A stretch of DNA of 64,000 bases, taken from NCBI RefSeq assembly GCF_037055325.1, contig NZ_CP146373.1:1736001-1800000 (forward strand), given 5' to 3'. The notes under the pieces were generated by a model that worked only from the letters and a program-made list of their open reading frames with translations, had not been told where the DNA came from and did no database searches. This DNA is from Arachnia propionica (GTDB taxonomy: Bacteria; Actinomycetota; Actinomycetes; Propionibacteriales; Propionibacteriaceae). This document shows positions 17,987-26,012 of the stretch, piece after piece; positions within the stretch are counted from its first letter, which is position 1; every line of letters begins with the position of its first letter. A program made the position numbers and the translations under genes.

Positions 17987-18055
17987 TTCACAGACGACAC
18001 ATCGACCAGCAGATCCCTAGTCAAATCACACTCGAGGATAGCCGCGCAAGTTATT
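17987..18055. repeat. Degraded MITE copy
   Basis: Contains TCACAG..ACATCGACCAGC, CCTAGTC and CTCGAGGATAGC at the same spacing as the better-preserved elements at 50326 and 57608; both ends are eroded. Confidence 0.45.
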
Positions 18056-18517
18056 TAAAGAGGCGCGCATCGACAAGGGGATGGCAGCCTGTTCTTGTCG
18101 CGCGTCAGACTATGCGGCAGGGCTGTTATGCAGAAAGAAAGTCACTGAGTAGTCGATCAGATGGCGAATAGCCGAGTTCATGGAGGCCGGCAGGACCACT
18201 CTGGTGGCTGGCTGGTTCGGTCCGTCGTCTCGGGAAGAGTAGCTAGAGGCCAAGGGCGCCAAGTTGCCCCAGACACTAGGCCAGGCAGACCTTGGAGGTC
18301 AGAGCGTGGAACAAGTCGACTGGAGGCCGACTGGGCATTTCGAAGACCTCAAGGTGATCCGCATGAAAGCGGACATATTGACCGTGAGGCTCTGCCAGCT
18401 CTTCGACATGCCCGAGCAGACCTGGCGCCGCTCGCAGGCCAAGGGCCCGCACCGAGGGCTCCCTAGCCGCCACAATGGCGGAGACAACCACAACAAGACG
18501 TTACAGACCCCGAACTG
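18056..18517. other. Debris between IS element and TNT module
   Basis: Contains a short transposase-like stretch (DLKVIRMKADILTVRLCQLF at about 18340-18400) and, just before the TNT module, a frameshifted trace of the main toxin's Asn/His/Gly linker (NGGDNHNK). This shows the following module was once the tip of a full-length toxin. Confidence 0.4.
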
Positions 18518-19159
18518 GTGAGGCTCCGAGACCGACCCTCGGAAACCATCGATGACGTCAGGCAGGTCAACGAAGAACTGCCATCGCACTACACTGGAGA
18601 ACATGCCGAGGTAGGGAAAGCGCTGGACGACGGCTACGGATTGATTGAGGATCCGACTCACCACTTCGGAACCAATCCAGAAACGGACCTACCCAACTCT
18701 TATAACGACCAGGCGGAGAAATACCGACGCAACGAAACGGATTGCTATTGGCCAGAAAGCGACCCCGACGGTCCGGTAACCAATGGGATGAATTCTGGTT
18801 CGATCGAAAATGAATACAAGATCGACAATTACATCGAGAAATATGGTGACCGCATAGATCGCGTAGGAGATCCAGGAGGAAAATATTTTGGGGCCATCGA
18901 TGGAGACCACGTATCTAGCTTTTCGGAAAGATCTATCGATCCCAGATCTGCCTGCAAGCCTTATTACCAGTATAAGCTCACAGGATACTGGCCAGAGGGC
19001 TACAGGATCGAAACGGGAATCGTCGCTCCATGGCACGACTCACCAGGCGGCGCACGGCAAGTACAAATCTACAATGATTCAAACCGCGCCGTGAGTGCAG
19101 AAGAAGCATTAAAAGAAGGAATTTTAAGAGGAGATACCAACTATGACGGATTGCATTAG
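18518..19159 (+). CDS. Orphan TNT toxin module, 213 aa
   Basis: Complete TNT domain: SETIDDVRQVNEELP, then IDRVGDPGGKYF, ERSIDPRSACKPYYQYKL and SPGGARQVQIY. It aligns along its length with the tip of the 8073 toxin. It has no WXG-like region; the frame upstream is closed and the linker trace is frameshifted. GTG 18518 is only the first usable start and has a weak ribosome-binding site, so the gene may be a severed toxin tip. The immunity gene overlaps its end by 17 bp, exactly as in the main toxin. Confidence 0.65.
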   Translation: MRLRDRPSETIDDVRQVNEELPSHYTGEHAEVGKALDDGYGLIEDPTHHFGTNPETDLPNSYNDQAEKYRRNETDCYWPESDPDGPVTNGMNSGSIENEYKIDNYIEKYGDRIDRVGDPGGKYFGAIDGDHVSSFSERSIDPRSACKPYYQYKLTGYWPEGYRIETGIVAPWHDSPGGARQVQIYNDSNRAVSAEEALKEGILRGDTNYDGLH

Positions 19160-20188
19160 CAGATTGATCACATCCTTGCGTGAGGTTGAGGTTCGCGCTC
19201 ATGATGACAAGGGGTTTCTGAGTATTCACCGCGGACGAAACATAAATAACGTCCGCTTCTGGGGCACAGAGGAGGCATGGAATTTTGGCTATCTACGCTG
19301 GCCCATGGAACCAACAGCAGCTCTCGCCACTCCCGATCGCGATGTCGCGCTTCGCTGGCTCATCTGCTGCACCGGCAACCTGTATCGCAAGAAGCAGGAA
19401 TGGCCCTTCCTCCTTCCCCTCCGAACCATTTCCGAATTCGCGAGCGGCTGGACAGCCGAACAAACCTCTGAACAAACCGTGGTCTACAGTGTCAAAGCCA
19501 CCGGTCGTCTCATCCGACCCAACGGCACCCCGGTCGACATGGACATGACCACCACCTTCCCCCACGCCCCGGAACTCGCGGCCCTCTCCCACCTCATGCA
19601 CCTAACCCCCGACCAGGTCCTGGACGCCTACCTCACCCCCGACGGCGGCCCCCTGAACCATCTCCTCGAACACGGAGACCCCGTCACCAACCAAGGTGCA
19701 GACTTCAAGCGAATGGTCGACGCCCACACCGAACCTGCATCGGTACACACAGAAGGCTTCACCATAGACTGGAACAAACACTTCTGGCTCGAGGACGGCT
19801 GCTGGCACTACGGAACCACAGAACGCAGCGAAAGCAGAAGCGAAGACATCTCCAGCCCCCATCAAGACTTGGTGCTTCGCTGGGCCGCATTTGAAACCCT
19901 GAACATCTTCCGCAGAAGGAAAAAATGGCCACTACTCTTCACTAGCCCTCTCCCGAAAATCGCCATGGGCTGGACTGTGAAAGAAACACACAACAGGACC
20001 CGCGGCACCTTGGTCTCCCCGGAAGGAACCGTCTTGGAGATGGTCCTGAAAGCACTCATGTCAAGCCCTTGGAAGTTGAACGTATATTCTCATCTCGCAC
20101 CAGCACTCCTGAGCAGATCATCGACAATTTCCTGCTGGAGGATGGCGGCTCCTTCCGAAATTACCTCGCCACACCGCCATCCTCCTAG
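19143..20188 (+). pseudogene. Tandem Imm61-like immunity gene with a 3' frameshift
   Basis: ATG 19143 with AAGAGGAG upstream. The two Imm61-like domains parallel the 10837 protein (WNFGYLRWPM; FASGWTAEQTSEQ; FWLEDGCWHYGTTER; LSHLM). Near 20097-20103 a single-base shift moves the last segment (TPEQIIDNFLLEDGGSF) to another frame that stops at 20188. In the uncorrected frame the protein runs to 20327 with a meaningless tail, total 394 aa. The first domain and most of the second are intact, so some activity may remain. Confidence 0.65.
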
Positions 20189-20243
20189 ACAGGAACCCAC
20201 AAGTGACACATTGACTCCGCCCCACGGCATCAAATACCACACT

Positions 20244-20322
20244 AAGGCTTATACACAAGCCATCTTCGAGTCATTAAAACACCTAGCCAAGTCGCGCCTA
20301 GCGGCAACCGTGAGTGAGCCTA
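20244..20322. repeat. Degraded MITE-like element
   Basis: About 79 bp bounded by AAGGCTTATACACA and TGTGAGTGAGCCTA-like ends (reads GTGAGTGAGCCTAC), matching the terminal motif and length of the MITE family. Internal similarity is weak. Confidence 0.35.
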
Positions 20323-20334
20323 CATAAAAGAAAC

Positions 20335-20518
20335 GGATCCAGCCGAAAAACTTCGGGAGACCATTGGTTCAATACCTACGTGGAGGAGAACGGCAGGATC
20401 CGCTGAGAAGACAAAAATGGGAATGATTGGAGACTAGCCTCCAAAATATGGCTATAATATCCGGACCGTAGATGTCATGATTCAACATTCGATAGACTCC
20501 AAGGGGAAGGAGTGGACC
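20335..20518 (+). pseudogene. Second remnant of the papain-like toxin
   Basis: Reads GDHWFNTYVEENGRIR then a stop, followed by a trace matching the last residues of the 16289 toxin (VDVMIQHS versus LDAMIRNS). Only the last third of the domain is present and it is interrupted. Confidence 0.5.
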
Positions 20519-20791
20519 TTGGAACTGAGCAAAGAGACCAAAGAAAAAGTATTCAAGGCTTTCAGTGCTTGGCGGGCGAGAAAAAATCCCGCCGCTCGTG
20601 TAACCTCCCTGAACGACTGGAGCATTGGTCGATATAAAGAAGTTTTCATCATAGCTCGCAGCGGGGGGCGAAGGGGAAACTGCCTGTATTTCGTGAAAGA
20701 TGATAAATGCGTTGAGTTTTCCCCCGCCTTCGCGGATATCGATTCGATATATCAGGTATTCCTCCAAGACGAGGAACCCGAGAAAAGCTAG
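20519..20791 (+). CDS. Putative immunity protein, paralogue of 16653-16916, 90 aa
   Basis: TTG 20519 is chosen because it aligns with the TTG start of the 16653 paralogue; an ATG at 20477 would add residues that belong to the toxin remnant. Shared features: an N-terminal charged helix (SKETKEKVFKAFSAW), LNDWSIGRYKEVFII and CLYFVKDDKCVEFSP. It survives although its toxin is broken, as expected for protection against toxin from neighbours. Confidence 0.5.
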   Translation: MELSKETKEKVFKAFSAWRARKNPAARVTSLNDWSIGRYKEVFIIARSGGRRGNCLYFVKDDKCVEFSPAFADIDSIYQVFLQDEEPEKS

Positions 20792-20793
20792 AG

Positions 20794-20944
20794 CGTCAAG
20801 AAACCCAGCCCTTGGCGCCGAGGCCACAGAAGCCCTGCCCATCGACACCACATATTGCGAACGCTTCACCACGCCGATAACCTAGAAGAAAGGCAATCGA
20901 TCGAAGTATCATCCCGAACACACCTCGAGGGACACGAGAAGTTG
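20794..20944 (+). pseudogene. 3' fragment of an ART-like gene
   Basis: Nearly identical to the 3' end of the gene at 23664-24254 (TTYCERFTTPI, RSKYHPEHTSRDTRS) with internal stops. It shows that the cassette at 23664-25228 was duplicated here and the first gene mostly lost. Confidence 0.6.
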
Positions 20945-21394
20945 ATGAATGCATTCACACGTGACGATTTCGTGACATGGATGGAAAGGCTTGCCCATGT
21001 GCCGTGGCCGATGACCCTCGACGCTTTCACCAATCTTGCTCCAGAACTGGACTGGACTTTCACTGGCTATCAGTACAGCTTCACAGCAGACTTCGCTATA
21101 GGCACACGAAAAGTGGTGGTCATCGACAATAAAGCAGGCGACGTCCACACGATCTCCTTTGTTCTAGCCAAACCCGCTCTGGAAGGGGTGGAACTACTCT
21201 CCAAGCTGAACGATCTTTTTAGCGGCTATGTCGCAGCCGCTTCGGAAACTTGGGGACCACCCATACGGACAGTACAGGGAAGAAACCCCGTAGCAGCTTG
21301 GACTCTCCCGCAAGCCTGCATCGCGGAGATCACCAGAAGCGAAGAGAAGATCCATGCGAAATTTCTCACACCTCAAGGAGCAAGGTTCTACTAG
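20945..21394 (+). CDS. DUF6301-like protein, copy 1, 149 aa
   Basis: Start ATG 20945 (MNAFTRDDFVTWMERL), matching copy 2 at 24254. Pattern of a small actinobacterial family near type VII effectors: an N-terminal helix, WTFTGYQYSF, a basic beta strand (TRKVVVIDNKAGDV) and a Trp-containing C-terminal strand. The family name is my best guess. Soluble. It sits directly before a TY-Chap gene and is probably an effector-specific chaperone or immunity factor. Confidence 0.6.
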   Translation: MNAFTRDDFVTWMERLAHVPWPMTLDAFTNLAPELDWTFTGYQYSFTADFAIGTRKVVVIDNKAGDVHTISFVLAKPALEGVELLSKLNDLFSGYVAAASETWGPPIRTVQGRNPVAAWTLPQACIAEITRSEEKIHAKFLTPQGARFY

Positions 21395-21581
21395 ACGCCC
21401 ATTCCCTTTCATCGCCCGCGAGCAGTATTCAGTGAGGTCTCATGATTTGGCAAGAGTTTGAAGTAAATCTTTTCTCCACAATAACAAATTTCACCGCTCG
21501 GACGATCTTGATCATTGGCGCATCGGACAGACACGGGAAAACCGGAGTTCCCTTCGCGCAGTTCGCCGGAATCAATGCCCT

Positions 21582-22485
21582 GAGGCTTATTCATAGGGGT
21601 GTTTTGGCTTTCTCCAACTAACGCTTTATCCGAGGGGGATGTGGGGGCGGCTTGCCCGATCTGAGACAATTCAAAGTGTTCTACTACAAAGACTCTCAGA
21701 TGAAAGACAAGCCGCTGCCGTGAATACTACCACGATCCTTGAGCGTGATCAGATCCTTGACCTGTGTGAACTGATCCACACATCCCATTCCGGAAACCTA
21801 TCCGGCAGCAGGATCCCGTGCCCTAGGCTTGTTCCGCTGTATCCAAATCACTGTGTTAACACTCAGACACAACCTCACCCAAGAGTTACTGGCCGACATC
21901 CACACAGTTTCCCAAGCCACCATCTCGAGGGTGATTACGGTTTACACTCCCTTGATCGCCGAGGCCCTCCAAGCCTGGGTGCCCGGCACGGGGGACCTCG
22001 ACCCTGACCGTCAGTACATCATCGACGGTACTCTGGCGCCCTGCTGGTCGTGGCACGACCGTCCCGAACTGTACTCAGGCAAACACCACACCACAGGAGT
22101 GAACCTGCAAGTGGCCTGCACCCTGACCGGACAGCTCGCCTGGATCTCCCCACCCCTGCCAGGTAGTGTGCATGATGCAAAGGCCATCACAGAATCCGGA
22201 TTCCTCACAACCCTCAATGGTCAAAGTCATATCGGGGACAAGGGCTACATCGGATTGGGAATGATCACCCCCGCGAAGAAACCCGCCCATGGTGAACTCA
22301 CCAACACCGATAAAAGAAACAACACGACCATCAACCGCATCCGCTACCTCATCGAACGCGTCATCACGAACCTCAAAACCTGGCGTGTCCTCCACACCGA
22401 TTACCGCCGCCCCTACAACACCTTCGAAACCACAATACAAGCCGTCACCGGACTCATCTTCGCCTACACCCCATGAATAAGCCTC
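21582..22485 (+). mobile_element. IS5-like insertion sequence with frameshifted transposase, 904 bp
   Basis: Ends are GAGGCTTATTCATAGGGG and its near complement (CCCCATGAATAAGCCTC). A 3-bp duplication CCT is at 21579-21581 and 22486-22488. Same terminal motif as the 17019 element but a different, related transposase. Confidence 0.88.
21720..22476 (+). pseudogene. Frameshifted IS5-like transposase
   Basis: The N-terminus is in one frame (NTTTILERDQILDLCELIHT, from about 21720) and the catalytic part in another from about 21826 (FRCIQITVLTLRHNLTQELL). DDE residues are present: YIIDGTLAPCW, GSVHDAKAI, YLIERVITNLKTWR. The frame change is in 21780-21826, where the intact sequence would read like the remnant at 23077. 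A programmed frameshift is possible but no slippery run is evident. Confidence 0.75.
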
Positions 22486-22849
22486 CCTGTATGGAGGGAA
22501 TACGGACCTCGTGGCCGCGATTTGTGGCGAGAATGTCCCGGGGGACATGGCAACCTTCACACCCCAGCAACGTGATGATCTGGAGCAGCTCGGGTTCACT
22601 CCGTCCGACGATGGGGTGACATGGCAGCGAAGGCTTCCGTGGCCAGCAATGAGTCGTGTCATTTGGGACACTGTCCAGGCAAGCACCCTGCGTCTACGAG
22701 ATATTGGCGGCATCGAATCACCCGATCAGCTAACTTACAAGGCATGGCGCTACCCCAGCGACAGCACCAAAAATGCAAACGACATCGGCGACAAGAAACT
22801 CCACATTCCTGAACTTAGAATCCCGCGAGAGCAGCAATAATTGCAGCAT

Positions 22850-23070
22850 CGCACGCGCCGCAGCCACACCTTGCTCGCCTCAACCCAGATGGCTGCAAAG
22901 AATACGGTTTCCTTAATGGCCTTCGCATCATGAGGAAGCAGGAAGAGCCGGGCAATGTTTCGAACCAAGGCACAAGCCACCTGCAGGCTCACTCCCGTCT
23001 TCTGATGCTTACCTGAGTACGGCTCAGGGATACTCGCGCCACGACCAGCAAGGCACCAAAGTACTGTCAA
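22850..23070 (-). pseudogene. Internal fragment of an IS5-like transposase
   Basis: Reads PYSGKHQKTGVSLQVACALV then HDAKAIKETVF, matching the middle of the 21720 transposase, with flanking parts lost. Confidence 0.6.
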
Positions 23071-23071
23071 T

Positions 23072-23494
23072 GAGGCTTATTCATGGGGTGTAGACGAAGA
23101 TGAGTCCGGTGACGGCTTGTATTGTGGTTTCGTGTAGACCGCCACCACTCTCGAGATGGTGGCTTGGGAGACCATGTGGATGTCGGCCAGCAACTCCTGG
23201 GTGAGATTGTGTCTAAGCATTAACAAAATGGATCTGGATACAGCGAAACAACCCCAAGGTGCGAGATCTTGCTGCCGGATAGGTTTCCGGAACGGGATGT
23301 ATGGATCAGTTCGCACAGGTTGAGGATCTGGTTGCGGTCAAGGCTTGTGGTAACATTCATGGCAGCGGCTTGTCTTTTATCTGAGGGTTTTTTCTACACC
23401 TTGAATTGTCTCAGATTAGGCAAGCCGCCCTCACATCCCCCTTAGGACAAAGCGCTAGCTGAAGAAAACCAAAACACCCCTATGAATAAGCCTC
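23072..23494 (-). mobile_element. Internally deleted IS5-like element, 423 bp
   Basis: Both ends carry the GAGGCTTATTCAT inverted repeat. The interior keeps the transposase N-terminal region (LRHNLTQELLADIHMVSQ) and jumps to its C-terminus (TKPQYKPSPD is the C-terminal region in another frame). It is the 21582 element in opposite orientation with the catalytic core deleted. Confidence 0.75.
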
Positions 23495-23508
23495 ATGGTT
23501 TGCATATA

Positions 23509-23587
23509 GAGGATTATTCACAGCTATCCTCACGATGTGTCTGACTAGAGTTTTCGCTGGTTGACGCGCCGTCTGTGAATAACCCTC
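23509..23587. repeat. MITE, 79 bp, flanked by ATA
   Basis: Ends GAGGATTATTCACAG and CTGTGAATAACCCTC; flanked on both sides by ATA. Reverse-complemented, the interior shares ACCAGCGAAA and CTAGTCAGACA with the copies at 50326 and 57608. Non-coding. Confidence 0.75.
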
Positions 23588-23663
23588 ATAGCCCTCTTTA
23601 CCCAAGGGGCACAACAGCTAGGATACCCCACAGGGTTATCAGCTAACCTCTCAGGAGCCATGC

Positions 23664-24254
23664 ATGACAAACCAGACCCCGCCCTCCCACACTCATGAGC
23701 CCACACCCGAGGAACGTCTGGCCAACGCCATCGAAGGCATACGTCACCTACCTCCTGTTGGTGGCGTCACTTTCCGCGGCATCACTACCCCTCGCGCAAC
23801 AGCCCCAAGCGTTCTGGTCACTCAGAACATCACAGCCACCAGCCGCGACCTGACCGTGGCCACCATCGGCCTGACCAGCCCTGGCATCGCAGCCGTCATC
23901 CTCCATACCGGAAGGGACGTAACCCCGCTCTCAGCAGTACCTCAAGCCCAAGAAGTAGCGCTGCTTCCCGGCACCGTCCTCTTCACCGGACGTTTCGTAG
24001 AAATCGCCGGGCATACCCTTGAAATCGTCGAACAACTCCTTCCCACCGACGACGGCCAATGGACCTCATCCACCACCACGGAAGGCCTTACTCGACTCAC
24101 CCAAGCCGTCGCCACCGCGATCAACAATGCCACAGGACAGCCCTGCCCCATCAACACCGCATATTGCGAACGCTTCACCACACCAATAGCCTACAAGAAA
24201 GACAAGCGATCGAAGTATCATCCCGAACACACCTCGAGGGACACGAGAAGTTGA
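23664..24254 (+). CDS. Possible ADP-ribosyltransferase-fold protein, 196 aa
   Basis: The order of short motifs resembles R-S-E ADP-ribosyltransferases: Arg in GGVTFRGITTP (about 38), a Ser-containing strand ATSRDLTVATIGL (about 60), then QEVALLPGTVLF (about 95) where the catalytic Glu would sit before the usual LLPGT. The first Glu of a canonical ExE motif is absent. No secretion domain. Its stop overlaps the start of the next gene (TGATG), so the three genes 23664-25228 are a unit. This may be an effector tip with its partners; homology is uncertain. Confidence 0.45.
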   Translation: MTNQTPPSHTHEPTPEERLANAIEGIRHLPPVGGVTFRGITTPRATAPSVLVTQNITATSRDLTVATIGLTSPGIAAVILHTGRDVTPLSAVPQAQEVALLPGTVLFTGRFVEIAGHTLEIVEQLLPTDDGQWTSSTTTEGLTRLTQAVATAINNATGQPCPINTAYCERFTTPIAYKKDKRSKYHPEHTSRDTRS

Positions 24255-24691
24255 TGAATGCATTCACACGTGACGATTTCGTGACATGGATGGAAAGGCT
24301 TGCCCATGTGCCGTGGCCGATGACCCTCGACGCTTTCACCGATCTTGCTCCAGAACTGGGCTGGACTTTCACTGGCTATCAGTACAGCTTCACAGCCGGA
24401 AAACGGGACGTGGTGGTCCTAAAGAACAGAGCGGGAGACGTCCGATCAATCTCCTTTATTCTGGTCAAACCCGCCTTGGAAGGCATCGCCCTACGGGCCG
24501 CCCTGAACGATTCCTTTATTGACTACGTCACCTCTGCTTCACAGGCTTGGGGGAAACCGATCCGAGCCATCCCAGAGAAGAACCCCATGATAGCTTGGTC
24601 TCTCCCTTTGAGTGGAATAGCAGAAGTCACCAGGAACACCAACAAAGTTTACACAACATTCATCACACCGCAGGGAACAGCCCCCTGCTAG
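24254..24691 (+). CDS. DUF6301-like protein, copy 2, 145 aa
   Basis: The first 40 residues are nearly identical to copy 1 (MNAFTRDDFVTWMERLAHV); the rest has diverged (TAGKRDVVVLKNRAGDVRSI, IPEKNPMIAWSL). Coupled by a TGATG overlap to the ART-like gene upstream and followed 45 bp later by a TY-Chap gene. Conserved start and diverged end suggest recombination between copies or specialisation to different partners. Confidence 0.6.
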   Translation: MNAFTRDDFVTWMERLAHVPWPMTLDAFTDLAPELGWTFTGYQYSFTAGKRDVVVLKNRAGDVRSISFILVKPALEGIALRAALNDSFIDYVTSASQAWGKPIRAIPEKNPMIAWSLPLSGIAEVTRNTNKVYTTFITPQGTAPC

Positions 24692-24736
24692 CAGGGTCAG
24701 CATGTACCCGACACGCCACAACCATCGAGAGCTTCC

Positions 24737-25228
24737 ATGATCTGGTCAGATTTTGAAACACGCCTCTTCGTAACGATAACGGATCTCGCGTCGCGGACGG
24801 TCTTGATCATCGGCGCACGGGATGATCAAGGAAAAACAGGATTCCCTTTCGTACAATTCGCCGGTCTTAACGCCCTGTACGGAGGAAATGACGACATCAT
24901 AGCTGAGCTCTGTGGGGAAAATGTTCCTGAAGACATGGCAATCTTCACAGCCCAGCAACGCGATGACTTGGAACGCCTCGGTTTCGCTCCAGCCGAAGAC
25001 GGGTCAACAACGTGGCGCCAGAACCTCCCTTGGCCCACCCCGAGCCGCATCATCATGAACACCGTTCAAGCAAGCACCCTACGCCTTCGAGACATCGGTG
25101 GAATCCCATCACCCGACGACCTCACCTACCAGGCTTGGCGCTACCCCAGCAGAACACCAGATTTGGAACACGATCCCGGGGATATGAACCTCCACATTCC
25201 CGAACTTGGAATCCCGCGAGAACAATAA
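24737..25228 (+). CDS. TY-Chap domain protein (intact), 163 aa
   Basis: Matches the pattern of TY-Chap (type III/YbjN-like chaperone fold) proteins found near actinobacterial secretion genes: PFVQFAGLNALYGG, AELCGENVPEDM, FTAQQRDDLERLGF, and LRLRDIGGIPSPDDLTYQAW. Soluble and acidic. The interrupted paralogue is at 21442. Probable role: chaperone or immunity partner for the gene at 23664; inferred from position. Confidence 0.7.
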   Translation: MIWSDFETRLFVTITDLASRTVLIIGARDDQGKTGFPFVQFAGLNALYGGNDDIIAELCGENVPEDMAIFTAQQRDDLERLGFAPAEDGSTTWRQNLPWPTPSRIIMNTVQASTLRLRDIGGIPSPDDLTYQAWRYPSRTPDLEHDPGDMNLHIPELGIPREQ

Positions 25229-25561
25229 GGATGTCCAGCGCTCAAAGCCCACTCTCCTCTCCTGCTGCCACCGCATTCTGAGCAACGCCGCCGGTGACAT
25301 GCCGTACGGCGATCCGCCACGTTCACACGCCATCGCGTCTGAAGGTGGGATGTCGCGCATTCCTCCCGAGGAGAGAAGATGCCAATCAAACATCTCTCGA
25401 CGCACCTGAGCGGCTGCCATCCCAGTACACTACGAACAAGGCCCGATTGACGTCGAGGACACCGGGTCACCTTCCTCACACAACACAATCGTCCGACACA
25501 CAAGCACACAAGCCGATGACACGCGACCCGACTGATCCATCCCGAAAGGAGAACCATCACG
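25229..25561. other. Gene-free intergenic stretch
   Basis: No convincing frame on either strand. It lies between the accessory toxin region and the first gene of the ESX core and presumably carries the latter's promoter; no clear -10/-35 pair picked out. Confidence 0.3.
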
Positions 25562-25963
25562 ATGGACCCATTCGACCAACGCCTGGCACAACTGGACGTG
25601 GACATCGAGGCCGCACATCAACGAGCCGCCGCAGCCACGGCTTTCCGGCAAGGCACGGAGAAGGTGCGCGGCAGAAGCAGCGTGGACGGCATCGAGGTAA
25701 CCGTCGACTCAGCCGGCACCCTCATCGACCTCGACCTCGGGCAAGACCTGGCATGGGCCCGGAAAGCGATCCTGGAGGCCTACCAGAAGGCCCGGCAAGA
25801 AGCGGGACGCGCAGTCGTCACACTGGCCCAGGAAAACCTCGGCGAGGACGACCCCTCCATCTCCCGACTCCAGGAGGTCTACGGCATCACCGACGAACCC
25901 GAACGGCCCGAGGACGGCGGCACCCCCCGGGTGGGTGTGTGGCGTCCCGGTGGGTCACTCTGA
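25562..25963 (+). CDS. YbaB/EbfC-like protein of an ESX locus, 133 aa
   Basis: ATG 25562 after GAAAGGAG. N-terminal coiled helix (FDQRLAQLDVDIEAAHQRAA), central strands GIEVTVDSAGTLIDLDLG and a second helix (AILEAYQKARQEAGRAVVTL), the layout of YbaB/EbfC proteins such as EspL of ESX loci. The C-terminus is Pro/Gly-rich. Adjacent to eccC; probably a structural or chaperone component of the ESX system, inferred from family and position. Confidence 0.75.
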   Translation: MDPFDQRLAQLDVDIEAAHQRAAAATAFRQGTEKVRGRSSVDGIEVTVDSAGTLIDLDLGQDLAWARKAILEAYQKARQEAGRAVVTLAQENLGEDDPSISRLQEVYGITDEPERPEDGGTPRVGVWRPGGSL

Positions 25964-25977
25964 CCAACGTCCTGGCG

Positions 25978-26002
25978 CGTCCCGCCCAGGGCGGACGGGA
26001 CG
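25978..26002. terminator. Possible bidirectional hairpin
   Basis: CGTCCCGCCC and GGGCGGACGGGACG can pair with a small bulge between the convergent YbaB-like and eccC genes. No T-run. Confidence 0.35.
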
Positions 26003-26012
26003 TCGTCCCGGC

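Larger units (their letters stand above)
21442..22840 (+). pseudogene. TY-Chap domain gene interrupted by an insertion sequence
   Basis: The 5' part (21442-21581: IWQEFEVNLFSTITNFTAR, FAQFAGINAL) and the 3' part (22486-22840: ICGENVPGDMATFTPQQRD, to IPREQQ) join into a homologue of the intact gene at 24737-25228. The element is inserted between codons for Ala-Leu and Tyr-Gly-Gly and duplicates CCT. Without it the gene would encode about 164 aa. Confidence 0.85.
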
